Program-made: the position numbers and the translations under genes
In this document: one piece after another, positions 23,945 through 33,023 of the stretch
How positions within the stretch are numbered: the stretch's first letter is position 1
How the letters are laid out: each line of letters starts with the position of its first letter
Notes under the pieces: model-generated
What the model saw: only the letters and a program-made list of their open reading frames with translations
The model's database searches: none
Told to the model about the DNA's origin: nothing
DNA from: UBA9732 sp963599445
Lineage (GTDB): Bacteria > Spirochaetota > Spirochaetia > Sphaerochaetales > Sphaerochaetaceae
Direction of reading: 5' to 3'
DNA length: 64,000 bases
NCBI GenBank assembly: GCA_963599445.1
Contig: CAVBWZ010000004.1
Location: 62,001-126,000 of the forward strand

Positions 23945-25261
23945 ATGCTTTTTAGAAAAATCGAATCAGTAATCGAAGAGCATTTCAAAAGCAATAATGG
24001 AAAGATTCTTCTCATTGATGGAGCAAGACAGGTTGGAAAGACATTCATAATAAGGCAAGTAGGAAAAAGGCTTTTCAAGAATTTCATAGAAATAAACATG
24101 GTGCAGGACTCCTTGGGTCAAAGGTTGTTTGCTAACACAAACACCATCGAGGATTTCTATTTGAAAATAAGCATAAACGCTGGAGACAAAGTTGGAAACA
24201 AGGAAGATACGCTTGTCTTCATAGATGAAATACAAGAATATCCAAAACTTCTGACACTGTTGAAATTCCTCAAAGACGATGGAAGGTTCACATATATAGC
24301 AAGCGGCTCCCTATTGGGTGTGACTCTCAATGAAACCCCTTCAATACCAATGGGAAGCATCCGTAAAATAAGAATGTTTCCTTTGGATTTTGAAGAGTTC
24401 CTCTATGCCAATGGGATGAACAAGGAGTTCATTTCTTTTCTACGAACAAGCTTCGAATCAAAAACATCGCTGGAGGAATCAATACATGGAAAGATGATGG
24501 ACCTTTTCAGGAAATATCTGATAACAGGAGGCCTTCCTGATGCCGTGAATGCTTTCGTAGAGGAAATGAACGTTCAGAAAGTCAGAGAGATCCAAAATGA
24601 AACACATGACTACTATGCCGCAGATGCATCTAAATACGACACGGAAAGAAAACTCAAAATAAGACGTATCTACGAAATGATTCCTTCGAATATGGAGAAG
24701 ACAAAGAAACGTGTAGTAGTCCAGAATGTAGAAGAGAAAAAAGGGAAGACGTTTGCAGATTATCAAGACGAGTTCGAATATCTTGTAAGCGCAGGTATAG
24801 CCTTGAACGTCCAAGCAATATCAAATCCTGTCTTTCCATTGCTTCAGTCTGCGAGCAAGAATCTTCTCAAACTATACCTCAATGATGTTGGAATCCTTTC
24901 GAATCTCCTGTACGGCCTCAACATCCTTGCGGTAATGGAAGACAATAGAAGCATAAACCTTGGAGCTTTGTATGAAAACGTCGTCGCCAGCGAACTGGCT
25001 GCCCACGGACATAAACTTTTCTACTACGACAACAGAAAAAAAGGAGAAGTGGATTTCCTAGTAGACGACTATGAAAACCTCTCTATCCTTCCAATAGAAG
25101 TGAAATCAGGAAAAGACTATTCAGTACACTGCGCTCTCAACTCTTTTGTAGAAAACAAGGACTACAATGTAAAACAGGCCATTGTTCTTAGCAACAACAG
25201 AGAGGTCAAGGAAAAAGGGGAAATAGTCTACTTCCCAATATACTATGCAATGTTCCTGTAG
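23945..25261 (+). CDS. AAA ATPase with DUF4143 domain
   Basis: A protein of 438 residues. The AAA-type core has Walker A DGARQVGKTF (residues about 26-35), Walker B TLVFIDEIQEYP and a sensor-like TYIASGSLLG. The C-terminal DUF4143 part carries KGEVDFLVDDY and LPIEVKSGKDY, which resemble a PD-(D/E)XK nuclease active site. These proteins are common, often horizontally acquired and of undefined role; an involvement in defence or mobile element control is only a suggestion. GGAG lies seven bases before ATG 23945. The gene is noticeably more AT-rich than neighbours, supporting transfer. Confidence 0.85.
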   Translation: MLFRKIESVIEEHFKSNNGKILLIDGARQVGKTFIIRQVGKRLFKNFIEINMVQDSLGQRLFANTNTIEDFYLKISINAGDKVGNKEDTLVFIDEIQEYPKLLTLLKFLKDDGRFTYIASGSLLGVTLNETPSIPMGSIRKIRMFPLDFEEFLYANGMNKEFISFLRTSFESKTSLEESIHGKMMDLFRKYLITGGLPDAVNAFVEEMNVQKVREIQNETHDYYAADASKYDTERKLKIRRIYEMIPSNMEKTKKRVVVQNVEEKKGKTFADYQDEFEYLVSAGIALNVQAISNPVFPLLQSASKNLLKLYLNDVGILSNLLYGLNILAVMEDNRSINLGALYENVVASELAAHGHKLFYYDNRKKGEVDFLVDDYENLSILPIEVKSGKDYSVHCALNSFVENKDYNVKQAIVLSNNREVKEKGEIVYFPIYYAMFL

Positions 25262-25321
25262 CAGCAATGTAGCACTACTTGAAGAATCGAAGGCTTTTCT
25301 GATATAGTTTGCAGTGCTATT

Positions 25322-25407
25322 GGAGAGATGTCCGAGTGGTCGAAGGTGCACGATTGGAAGTCGTGTAAGGTCAAAAGCCTTCGGGGGTTCGAATCCCCCT
25401 CTCTCCG
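25322..25407 (+). tRNA. tRNA-Ser (anticodon GGA)
   Basis: Acceptor GGAGAGA pairs with TCTCTCC, discriminator G. The anticodon stem CACGA/TCGTG holds TTGGAAG, anticodon GGA, and there is a long variable arm. It is separated by 13 bases from the SRP RNA gene. Confidence 0.95.
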
Positions 25408-25420
25408 TTTTTTTATTTTT

Positions 25421-25526
25421 GCCGGAAACAGATTCTGTGCTGCCCGCCGCCACCCAACCCCGCCAGGACCGGGAGGTAGCAACGGTAAGTGGTTGGAGGG
25501 AGAGACGCAGGTGATTTGTTTCCGGC
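25421..25526 (+). ncRNA. ffs: Signal recognition particle RNA, small bacterial type
   Basis: A transcript of about 106 nt with closing stem GCCGGAAACA/TGTTTCCGGC. The apical domain has the conserved CCAGGACCGGGAGGTAGC and AACGGTAAGTGG, the binding site of Ffh. A T-run (TTTTTCTTTT) follows directly. This is the 4.5S form without the Alu domain. It guides ribosomes making membrane proteins to the membrane. Confidence 0.95.
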
Positions 25527-25620
25527 TTTTTCTTTTCAAAGTTCATGTGCCAATCTAGCCACTTTGGACGCTCTTGCCGTTCTAGTCACTCTAGCCTATC
25601 TTGACGTTCCAGCCGATCTA

Positions 25621-25733
25621 AAACGGTCTAGTTTAGAGATGCGGGACACTCAGGTGCGGTCAGGAACCATCAGGTACACTCAGGAACTCTCTAAAGCGCT
25701 CTATTTCAATCGTGATTCAACAGTCTTCAACAG
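25621..25733 (+). repeat. Interspersed repeat copy A with phased TCAGG motifs
   Basis: A block of about 113 bp is closely similar to the opposite-strand copy at 33307-33419. It begins AAACGGTCT and ends near GTCTTCAA. Inside, TCAGG starts at 25650, 25660, 25670 and 25680, an exact 10-bp period. Copy A lies in the 544-bp gap between ffs and the FbpC-like gene. It does not encode a convincing protein. Confidence 0.8.
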
Positions 25734-25789
25734 CCCAAACGGCCCAGTAAGTCCCAAGCGCCCCAAAAGCCCCAACAGCCTTTCAAGAA

Positions 25790-25825
25790 ACAAAAACGGC
25801 CTCCTCACAAAGGAAGGAAGCCGTT
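25790..25825 (-). terminator. Terminator in minus direction, likely for the FbpABC-like operon
   Basis: On the minus strand AACGGCTTCCT and AGGAGGCCGTT form a stem followed by TTTTGTTTC. It lies about 245 bases after the stop of the ATPase gene, so the transcript would have a long 3' region. Confidence 0.65.
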
Positions 25826-25903
25826 GAAATTCAAATAATGCGCGCAAAGTCCAAGAAAACTTCGCCGGGATTTGCGATGGGATGCTAGAAGCAAAGTGTA
25901 TGA

Positions 25904-26074
25904 CAGTGCTATCTGCACGGCATACACTGCAGCGACAACGCAGACCACGCAAAGACCAAGAAGCTCGCTTCGCAGGTATTTTGGCTCAGCTACAAAGATG
26001 GGAGCAAGGGGCAGTACTCGCTGTACGACCCGAGCGAACCGATGCAGCAGATGACCAAAAGACCAAGAAGTTAG
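25904..26074 (+). pseudogene. Unidentified protein-coding remnant
   Basis: After a stop at 25901, one plus-strand frame is open for 56 codons and reads like protein: LHGIHCSDNADHAKTKKLAS then QVFWLSYKDGSKGQYSLYDP, ending at TAG 26072-26074. There is no start codon or ribosome site, and the 3' end overlaps the ATPase stop on the other strand. The family is not recognised. It may be the tail of a lost gene. Confidence 0.35.
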
Positions 26075-27195
26075 AGGACGTGAACGGAGGCGGCGTCGAA
26101 CACCAGGTGGCAGGTATCGCCCACGTTGTATATCTTCTTGTTCTTTGGATTGTGCTCCTCAAGCTTGACGAGGGTGTCTCCAACCTTGACGTGGTAGTTC
26201 TGATAGGAACCCATGAAGCAGGAGAGGACGACCTTGCATGGGAGACCCCCCTCGTCTGCAAGGCTTGCGGCCTCTGGTCGGAGAACGACGGTGTAGTTCT
26301 CGCCAACCTTCATCTTTGGGCTCAGTTCGACACGCGTCCTGTTTCCTTCGATATCAAGGACGGCGTAGCCGGAGTCCTCGCCCAACATCGGGCCGTGAAG
26401 GAAGTTGGCTTCGCCAATGAAATCGGCTACGAACTCGTTGACTGGGTGGTAGTAGATTTCGTGTGGGGTTCCCATCTGGGCGACGACGCCTTTGTCCATG
26501 ATGATGATCTTGTCGGAGATGGCCATAGCTTCGCTCTGGTCGTGGGTGACGTAGATGGCCGTGATGCCCACCTCCTGCTGGATGCGGCGAATCTCCGTGC
26601 GCATCTGGACGCGGAGCTTTGCATCAAGGTTGGAAAGAGGCTCGTCGAAGAGAAGGACGCTTGGCTCAATGACAAGGGCACGGGCCAAGGCGACACGCTG
26701 CTGCTGTCCACCGGAAAGCTGGTTGGTCATACGGGCTTCCATGCCGGTGAGTTCAACCAGGTCAAGGATCTTCATGACCTTCTCGCGGATGACGTCCTTT
26801 GGCATCTTCCTGAGCTTGAGGCCGTATGCCACGTTGTCGAAGATGTTGTAGTGAGGAAGAAGGGCATAGCTTTGGAATACCATGGCGGTATCGCGCTTGT
26901 TTGGTGTAAGTGCGTTGATGGCCTCGTCACCAAGGTAGATTTCGCCCTCGTCAGGACTTTCGAAGCCAGCTATCATCCTAAGTGTCGTGGTCTTTCCACA
27001 CCCGGAAGGACCAAGCAGGGTAACGAACGAACCCGGCTCAATCTCAAGGGAGGTGTCCTTTACGGCATAGAAGTCCTTGCCGGTCTTGGGATCCTTGTAG
27101 ATTTTGGAGATATGTTCAAGGCGAACGCCTTTCTTGGTCTTTCCACCGTTTTTTTCCGTCGCTTTTGCAGCTGTTTTGTCAATCGTGTTTTCCAT
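26071..27195 (-). CDS. ABC transporter ATP-binding protein, FbpC/PotA-like
   Basis: A cytoplasmic ATPase of 374 residues for the importer encoded upstream. Walker A GPSGCGKTTT, Q-loop VFQSYALLPH, signature LSGGQQQRVALARA, Walker B LLFDEP and switch THDQSEAMAISD are intact. A TOBE-type C-terminal domain follows (TRVELSPKMKVGENYTVVLR), as in the iron(III), polyamine, sulfate and 2-aminoethylphosphonate systems. The start ATG has GGAGG ten bases upstream and lies two bases after the permease stop. Substrate is discussed with the binding protein. Confidence 0.92.
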   Translation of the reverse strand: MENTIDKTAAKATEKNGGKTKKGVRLEHISKIYKDPKTGKDFYAVKDTSLEIEPGSFVTLLGPSGCGKTTTLRMIAGFESPDEGEIYLGDEAINALTPNKRDTAMVFQSYALLPHYNIFDNVAYGLKLRKMPKDVIREKVMKILDLVELTGMEARMTNQLSGGQQQRVALARALVIEPSVLLFDEPLSNLDAKLRVQMRTEIRRIQQEVGITAIYVTHDQSEAMAISDKIIIMDKGVVAQMGTPHEIYYHPVNEFVADFIGEANFLHGPMLGEDSGYAVLDIEGNRTRVELSPKMKVGENYTVVLRPEAASLADEGGLPCKVVLSCFMGSYQNYHVKVGDTLVKLEEHNPKNKKIYNVGDTCHLVFDAASVHVL

Positions 27196-27197
27196 GG

Positions 27198-28910
27198 TTA
27201 TTCAACCTCCGTGATTTTCTTGCTTGTACCAAAGTGCTTGATGAAGAGGTTCATCAAAAGGACGGCACCGTAGGTTATGATGATGAGGATAGTTGCGAAC
27301 GCACAGGCAAGCCCGTAGGAACCCTTCTCCGCGAACTCGTTTATCTGCACAGTGATGAGCAGGTACTGTGGCGTGACCAATAGGATTATAGCCGATATTG
27401 CCGTGATGCTCCTTACGAACGCAGTCACAAGTCCACTTAGGAACGAATCCTTTATGAGAGGCAGCGTAACTGAAGTGAACACCTTGAAGCTGTCCGCACC
27501 CATGTCATAGGCCGATTCCTCTATGGATTTGTCTATCTGGCGCAAAGCCGCAATTCCGCTGCGCGTACCGGTAGGAAGAGATCTTATAACGAATACTATT
27601 ACAAGGATGAGACCTGTTCCGTAGAGTCCTTGGAGTATTCCGGTATGGAAAAGACCTCCGCTGAAACCGCGTATGTATCCAACGCCAAGTACGGTTCCAG
27701 GAACCGCCATGGCAAGCATGGAGACGGCCTCTATGAAGCCTTTGGCCTTGAATTTTCGCTTGACGACGAGGTACGAGATTATCATTGAGAGCAAGGCCGT
27801 GATAGGAGCTGCAATCAATGAAAGCCTAAACGAGTCGCCGAATGCCTTGAAGCCCTTGTAGCGGGTGAAGACAAGCTTGAACCATTTGAGCGTGAGCGGG
27901 AAGAACTTGTAGCCCCATGTTGGGAACAAGGCTCCTATTGGAACGCATATGTACATGAGGATGACGAACATTGCACCAAGGGAGCACAGGACGGTAAGTG
28001 GAATCCTTACGCTCTTGTCCTCAATGAGCATCCTTCCTCTGGAGGCCTTTCCCGTAAGGGTTGCCGTGGACTTGGCTTCAAGGACATATTTTTGGACGAT
28101 GAACATCGCAAGCGTTATGCACAGGAGTACGACAGCCATTGCTGCGGCTCCGGCCTTGTCGTATGCACCGGTTATCTGAAGGTAGATCGTCGTAGCCAAC
28201 GTATCGTAGCTTCCTCCAATTATCATTGGGTTCGCAAAGTCTGCAATGGACTCAATGAATGTGACGAGGAATGCGTTTCCAATGCCGGGAAGGAGCAGCG
28301 GAAGCGTAACGCTCGTAAAGACCTTCATGCGGCTTGCCCCCATGTCGCGGGCGGCTTCCTCCAATGACGGATCTATGTTCTTGAGAAGACCCCTGAACAT
28401 CATGTAGCAGACAGGGAAGAACGTAAGGGACTGGACTATTGCAATCCCCCAGAAACCGTAGACGCTGTTGTCGTATATATTGAAGATGTATCTCGTTATG
28501 ATTCCAGCCTTTCCAAAGAGCATTATCATGGAAAGGGAAAGCACGAACGGAGGAGAGACCACAGGCAGCATGGAGACGACCTTGAAAAGGCCTCCTGCAA
28601 ACTTGCCTATCCTCACGTATACCTCTACGTATGCAAAGAGAAGTCCTACTGCGGTTGCAATGATGCCTACGACAAAACCAACCTTAAGGGTGTTGGTTAT
28701 TGCAGTAGTGAACTTAGGCATCTTGAAGACCCTTTTGAAGACGGAGAATGAGAAGCCTCCATCACCTACGAAGCTGTCCACAAGCAGAATTGCAAGCGGA
28801 TACAGGATGAAAAGGGTCAGAAAAGTTATGAGCAATACTATGGTTGTAACCAGTATGGGGTCCGCCAAGAGCTTTTTCTTGTCAAGGGAAGCGCCCTGTC
28901 CTCTAGCCAT
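27198..28910 (-). CDS. ABC transporter double permease, FbpB-like
   Basis: An inner-membrane protein of 570 residues made of two permease halves, about twelve helices. Each half has an EAA loop: SLEEAARDMGASRMKVFTSV in the first and SIEESAYDMGADSFKVFTSV in the second. Fused permeases of this type are typical of Fe(III) (FbpB) and phosphonate-type importers. GGAGG precedes the ATG. A terminator-like hairpin separates it from the binding-protein gene upstream. Confidence 0.9.
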   Translation of the reverse strand: MARGQGASLDKKKLLADPILVTTIVLLITFLTLFILYPLAILLVDSFVGDGGFSFSVFKRVFKMPKFTTAITNTLKVGFVVGIIATAVGLLFAYVEVYVRIGKFAGGLFKVVSMLPVVSPPFVLSLSMIMLFGKAGIITRYIFNIYDNSVYGFWGIAIVQSLTFFPVCYMMFRGLLKNIDPSLEEAARDMGASRMKVFTSVTLPLLLPGIGNAFLVTFIESIADFANPMIIGGSYDTLATTIYLQITGAYDKAGAAAMAVVLLCITLAMFIVQKYVLEAKSTATLTGKASRGRMLIEDKSVRIPLTVLCSLGAMFVILMYICVPIGALFPTWGYKFFPLTLKWFKLVFTRYKGFKAFGDSFRLSLIAAPITALLSMIISYLVVKRKFKAKGFIEAVSMLAMAVPGTVLGVGYIRGFSGGLFHTGILQGLYGTGLILVIVFVIRSLPTGTRSGIAALRQIDKSIEESAYDMGADSFKVFTSVTLPLIKDSFLSGLVTAFVRSITAISAIILLVTPQYLLITVQINEFAEKGSYGLACAFATILIIITYGAVLLMNLFIKHFGTSKKITEVE

Positions 28911-29009
28911 AAACCCTCCTTTGTATCACGAAGGAATCTTCAAGGGATGCGAATCTACCACGACATGTAAATCGAACACGATATGCACCGACACAAGAAG
29001 ACCCTTCCA

Positions 29010-29047
29010 AAAGAAATGAGGATGGCAGCACCTGCCACCATCCTCAT
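29010..29047 (-). terminator. Attenuating hairpin after the binding-protein gene
   Basis: On the minus strand ATGAGGATGG and CCATCCTCAT form a perfect 10-bp stem followed by TTCTTTT. As in the opp operon, it separates the binding-protein gene from its permease and ATPase genes. Confidence 0.75.
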
Positions 29048-29080
29048 CATGACAAACACTTATGTCCACAAAAAGTTCTG

Positions 29081-30202
29081 TTACTTGACCTGGAACCTTG
29101 TTGTGTCGCCTGTTGCTGCACCAGCGTTTGCAAGGGCATCCATGACTTCCTGGATGTATGTCTTGATGTTTGCCGTTGCATCATCGAAGTCATAGTCGAT
29201 GACGTTGTTTGGATCAAGACCAAACTCATATGCAACCTCTGGCTGCTCGGCGTTGTCGAGAACGAGGAACTGGTAGGATCCGTTCTCCTTGGCAAGGTTC
29301 ACGCAGTCTGGGCTGAGAGCGTACTCGATCCAGAGCTTTGCAGCGTTCTGATGCTTTGCACCCTTGAAGATTGCAGTTGCACCAATCTCGCATGTCGTGC
29401 CGCTTGAAGGGATCACGAGACCAATGTTGTCGTAGCCGTTGTCAACGATCTGGTAGATTCCATCGTGGAGGAAGCCAATACCAATGACACACTCGCCTGT
29501 TCCAACGTTCTTTGAAGGACCGGAACCGGACTTCGTGTAGACCTCGATGTTCTTGTCAAGATCGACGAGGTACTGGATGCCGGCATCGTGGCCGTACTTC
29601 TGGATGACTGTGTTGATGACAAGCTTTGCAGTTCCAGCTGTGTTGTAGTTGGAAAGCCATACAAGACCCTTGTATTCAGGCTTGAGGAGATCTGGGAAGT
29701 CCTGTGGAGCCTCAAGGCCCATTCTTGCAAGTTCGTCCTTGTTGTACATGAATCCAAGAAGACCTGTGTAGATTCCGTACCAAAGGTTGTCAGCATGCTT
29801 GTAGACAGGCTTTGCAATGTGCTTTGCATTGACTGCATCGTATCTCTCAAGGAGACCTTCAGCTGCTACGACGTTGTATGGGTCTGTCGTGCCGCCGAAC
29901 CAAACGTCTGCGGATGGATTGCCGTTCTCTTCCTCGATCTTGGCCTGAACCTCACCTGTCGAAAGGCGCTGATAGGTCGTCTTGATTCCAAAGAGTTCCT
30001 GGAAATGCTCGCAAGCCGCTGCAAGGTACTCTTCCTCGCAAGAGCCGTAGACGACAAGCTCACCCTCAGCCTGAGCTGCTGCAACGAGAGCTGCATCGTA
30101 ACCTTCCACTGTGGTTCCTGTTGTGGCTTCAGCTGCAGCCTGAGCGAATGCGCTTGTGCAGATGACAGCAAGAACGAGCAGAACAACTGTAAGTTTTTTC
30201 AT
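29081..30202 (-). CDS. ABC transporter periplasmic binding protein, FbpA/PhnS-like
   Basis: A protein of 373 residues with signal peptide MKKLTVVLLVLAVICTSAFA (no lipobox). Features are GELVVYGSCEEEYLAAACEHF, TTYQRLSTGEVQAKI, ADVWFGGTTDPYN and SSGTTCEIGATAIFKGAKHQ, all typical of the iron(III)/2-aminoethylphosphonate/thiamine-like class. I do not see the paired tyrosines that many FbpA proteins use for ferric iron, so an organic or phosphonate ligand is possible. AAGGGGG lies upstream of the ATG. It is first in the operon. Confidence 0.87.
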   Translation of the reverse strand: MKKLTVVLLVLAVICTSAFAQAAAEATTGTTVEGYDAALVAAAQAEGELVVYGSCEEEYLAAACEHFQELFGIKTTYQRLSTGEVQAKIEEENGNPSADVWFGGTTDPYNVVAAEGLLERYDAVNAKHIAKPVYKHADNLWYGIYTGLLGFMYNKDELARMGLEAPQDFPDLLKPEYKGLVWLSNYNTAGTAKLVINTVIQKYGHDAGIQYLVDLDKNIEVYTKSGSGPSKNVGTGECVIGIGFLHDGIYQIVDNGYDNIGLVIPSSGTTCEIGATAIFKGAKHQNAAKLWIEYALSPDCVNLAKENGSYQFLVLDNAEQPEVAYEFGLDPNNVIDYDFDDATANIKTYIQEVMDALANAGAATGDTTRFQVK

Positions 30203-30270
30203 TTGTTCCCCCTTTACTCCAAAGGAGGCGGCGAAAAACCACCCCTTTTGAGAATAATAAGCTAAGGATG

Positions 30271-30298
30271 ATTATACTTCATTTCACCTAGCGTTCAA
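30271..30298 (-). promoter_or_regulatory. Promoter of the FbpABC-like operon
   Basis: TTGAAC (30298-30293) and TATAAT (30276-30271) are separated by 16 bases, about 70 bases before the binding-protein start, within the divergent gap to dnaX. Confidence 0.7.
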
Positions 30299-30334
30299 GT
30301 AGTTTTTTGGAGCAACTTTTGCTATCATTGAGCC

Positions 30335-32143
30335 ATGGCATACGAAGTAACAGCAACAAGAAGAAGACCTCAGCAGTTCGAAAGCCTTGCAGGGCAGGAG
30401 TTCGTGGTATCGACCCTCAAAAATGCCATAGAGCAGGGACGCATCGCCCATGCATACCTTTTCAGCGGCCCCAGAGGCGTTGGAAAGACGACAAGCGCAC
30501 GACTTCTTGCAAAGGCCCTCAACTGCGTCCATGGCCCTACGGCCACACCGTGCGGCGAATGCGACAACTGCAGGGGAATCGCAAAGGGAAGCAGCCTTGA
30601 CGTAATAGAGATAGACGGAGCCAGCAACACAGGTGTAAACGACGTGAGAGCCATAAAGGAGGAAGTACTCTTTCCCCCAACGTCGTCCCGCTACAAGATC
30701 TATATAATAGACGAAGTCCACATGCTGTCCCAAAGCGCCTTCAATGCACTTCTCAAGACCATTGAGGAACCACCTGAGTACGTCGTCTTCATATTCGCAA
30801 CGACAGAAACCCAAAAGGTCCCCGCCACCATAAGAAGCCGCTGTCAGCAGTTCAACTTCCAACTGATTCCACTTGAAACCATAGAGAAGCTCCTTGGCGA
30901 TGCAGCCCAGGAAATGGGCATAAAGGCGGACAAGGACGCCCTTTTCTGGATTGCAAAGGAAGCCACTGGCTCAATGAGGGACGCCTACACTCTCTTCGAC
31001 CAAGTCGTATCGTTCTCCAACGGAGAGATAACCTTGGACAAGATACGTGAGAAGCTTGGCGTCGTGGGCATGGAACGCATAGGCCAGATCATGACGGACA
31101 TCCTTGCACGCAGGCAAAGCGCTGCAATGGACAAAGTCAACGACCTATTGGCAAAAGGTGTCAGCACGGAACAGGTCATCAAGGACTTCACGGACTACTT
31201 CAGAACCCTTCTTCTCATCAAGGAAGGCGTAAAAAGCGAAAACGTCCTTGGAGAACGCATGGAATCCTTCCCTCCCGAGATACGTGCCGCCTTCAACGAA
31301 GAGCAATTGGAAGCAGGCCTAGACCTCTTCTTAAACCTCTACCGAGACATACGCTATTCCCTCAACCCGCGCTTTGAACTGGAACTTGCGGTCTCCAAAC
31401 TGTCACGACTAAGATACGTGGCGTCCAATGCAAGTGTTTTGGAACAGTTGGCACGACTCAAGAACGACCTCGTCACCGGCACCATAACGCCGCTCAACCC
31501 AGCCCTTGCCGACCAGAAAACAATAGAGCCACAGGTCGCTCCACCTTCTACATCCATTTCCTCAAAGACCGATGTCGTTGAGACCAAAATCTCTGAGGCC
31601 TCTTCTACCAAGCCTGTCGCAGAAGAGCCGCAACCAGCGGTTGCACAAGAGGTTGAAAGGGCGGTAGAAACACCTGTCGAAGTGCAGAGCATACAAAAGG
31701 CGCAGCCAACGAAGGAAAGTCTCAACGGAGTCCTCCCACAGGGCGTCGTGGATGTAAAAAGCGAAAACGATGGCCTGGTTCTTTGCTTTGCAAACAAATT
31801 GTTCTATCAGCTTGCGCTAAGAAGCCTTCAAAAGGTAAAGGATGATATATCCGCAAGACTTGGAACACAGACGAACGTAGTGCTGGCGCTGTCAGAAAGA
31901 AACGAAGCACAGTCTCCGATGGAACCTGCTGTCCAGGTACCTTCGAAAGAGACCGCGCCTTCTGAGACTCCTGCAAAGGTTGTGCCTGAGACAGCAAAAC
32001 CAGAGCCAGCACCACAGACAGCTGCACCCGTCCAAAGTGCAGCTCCAGCACCAGTGAAGACGATGACGGCTTTGGAAGAGGAACGGAAGAACCTTATAAA
32101 CGATTTGATTCTTGCCTTCGATGGCAGAGAGGAGAAGATATGA
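30335..32143 (+). CDS. dnaX: DNA polymerase III subunits gamma/tau
   Basis: The clamp-loader ATPase, 602 residues. Walker A GPRGVGKTTSARLLA, zinc cysteines in CVHGPTATPCGECDNC, Walker B YIIDEVHML and the SRC motif RSRCQQF are present. Residues about 390-560 are a low-complexity linker rich in Ala, Pro, Glu and Thr, followed by a short conserved tail, as in tau-type proteins. No ribosome site is obvious; a TATCAT box lies six bases before ATG, so the mRNA may be nearly leaderless, but no good -35 box accompanies it. It is first in dnaX-ybaB-recR. Confidence 0.96.
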   Translation: MAYEVTATRRRPQQFESLAGQEFVVSTLKNAIEQGRIAHAYLFSGPRGVGKTTSARLLAKALNCVHGPTATPCGECDNCRGIAKGSSLDVIEIDGASNTGVNDVRAIKEEVLFPPTSSRYKIYIIDEVHMLSQSAFNALLKTIEEPPEYVVFIFATTETQKVPATIRSRCQQFNFQLIPLETIEKLLGDAAQEMGIKADKDALFWIAKEATGSMRDAYTLFDQVVSFSNGEITLDKIREKLGVVGMERIGQIMTDILARRQSAAMDKVNDLLAKGVSTEQVIKDFTDYFRTLLLIKEGVKSENVLGERMESFPPEIRAAFNEEQLEAGLDLFLNLYRDIRYSLNPRFELELAVSKLSRLRYVASNASVLEQLARLKNDLVTGTITPLNPALADQKTIEPQVAPPSTSISSKTDVVETKISEASSTKPVAEEPQPAVAQEVERAVETPVEVQSIQKAQPTKESLNGVLPQGVVDVKSENDGLVLCFANKLFYQLALRSLQKVKDDISARLGTQTNVVLALSERNEAQSPMEPAVQVPSKETAPSETPAKVVPETAKPEPAPQTAAPVQSAAPAPVKTMTALEEERKNLINDLILAFDGREEKI

Positions 32144-32436
32144 ACCCATTCGAGCTTTTCAAGAACATGGACAAGATAAAAAGCCAGGCCGAGGAGATGA
32201 AGGCCAAGGTAGCCACCATAAAGTGCAGCGGCTACGCATACGGCAACATGATAGAGGCCGTTGCAAACGGAAACATGGAGTTAGAGAGCCTGAAGATAGA
32301 TCCATCGCTTGTAACAGAACAGAACAAGGCAATGCTTGAGGTCCTTGTAGCATCGGCTGTAAACACAGCGCTCAAGAACGTGAAGGACAGGATTTCACAG
32401 GAGGCGGGACAGGCCCTCTCGCAGTATGGAATATGA
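32140..32436 (+). CDS. YbaB/EbfC nucleoid-associated protein
   Basis: A protein of 98 residues that binds DNA as a dimer. The sequence MNPFELFKNMDKIKSQAEEM, the segment SGYAYGNMIEAVANGNMELE and the C-terminal helix fit the YbaB/EbfC family. It overlaps dnaX and recR by four bases on each side (ATGA), the common bacterial order dnaX-ybaB-recR. Confidence 0.93.
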   Translation: MNPFELFKNMDKIKSQAEEMKAKVATIKCSGYAYGNMIEAVANGNMELESLKIDPSLVTEQNKAMLEVLVASAVNTALKNVKDRISQEAGQALSQYGI

Positions 32437-33023
32437 CAGCCCTTGAGAACCTTACGAAACTCCTCTCCCGTCTTCCAGGGGTAGGCCCAAAAAGTGCATC
32501 ACGCATAGCGTTCTCCCTCATAAAGACGCCAAAGGACTACAATAGACTGCTGGCTGAGGACATCGCAACAATACAGGAAAAAGTACATCCCTGCTCAATA
32601 TGCGGCTCGTTCACAGAGACCGACCCATGCCCCGTATGCACGGACACGACAAGGGACAGATCCATGCTGTGCATCGTGGAGCAACCCCAGGATGTTATGA
32701 CAATACAGGCTTCCGGGGCCTACAACGGCCTTTTCCATGTCCTTGGAGGAGCCATAAACCCGCTCAACGGTGTTGGACCTGAAGACCTGAGCTTTGGAAA
32801 GCTCATGGAACGCATAGAGACCGGTTCGTTCTCAGAAATAATCATTGCAACGAACCCAACGGAGGAAGGCGACACAACGGCTTTGTACATACGCCACATC
32901 CTCAAGAACCATCCTGAACTCAACCTCACTCGCCTTGCATCAGGACTCCCAATAGGTGGGGACCTTGAATATGCAGACAGAACCACCCTCACTCGCTCGT
33001 TCAGAGGAAGGGTGAAGTTGTAG
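32433..33023 (+). CDS. recR: Recombination protein RecR
   Basis: A protein of 196 residues acting with RecO/RecF in gap repair. The helix-hairpin-helix LSRLPGVGPKSASRIAF, the zinc finger CSICGSFTETDPCPVC, the Toprim start LCIVEQPQDVMTI and the C-terminal LASGLPIGGDLEYAD are present. It ends the dnaX operon; a hairpin GAGGCTTC/GAAGCCTC lies at 33043-33062 but without a plus-strand T-run. Confidence 0.96.
   Translation: MTALENLTKLLSRLPGVGPKSASRIAFSLIKTPKDYNRLLAEDIATIQEKVHPCSICGSFTETDPCPVCTDTTRDRSMLCIVEQPQDVMTIQASGAYNGLFHVLGGAINPLNGVGPEDLSFGKLMERIETGSFSEIIIATNPTEEGDTTALYIRHILKNHPELNLTRLASGLPIGGDLEYADRTTLTRSFRGRVKL

Noticed and set aside
25882..27273. 463-codon plus-strand open frame opposite the FbpC-like ATPase
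   Set aside because: It is the antisense of a well-supported ABC ATPase; no protein family pattern or ribosome site. Similar long antisense frames (17287-18657, 39200-40264, 28-32 kb) were left out for the same reason.
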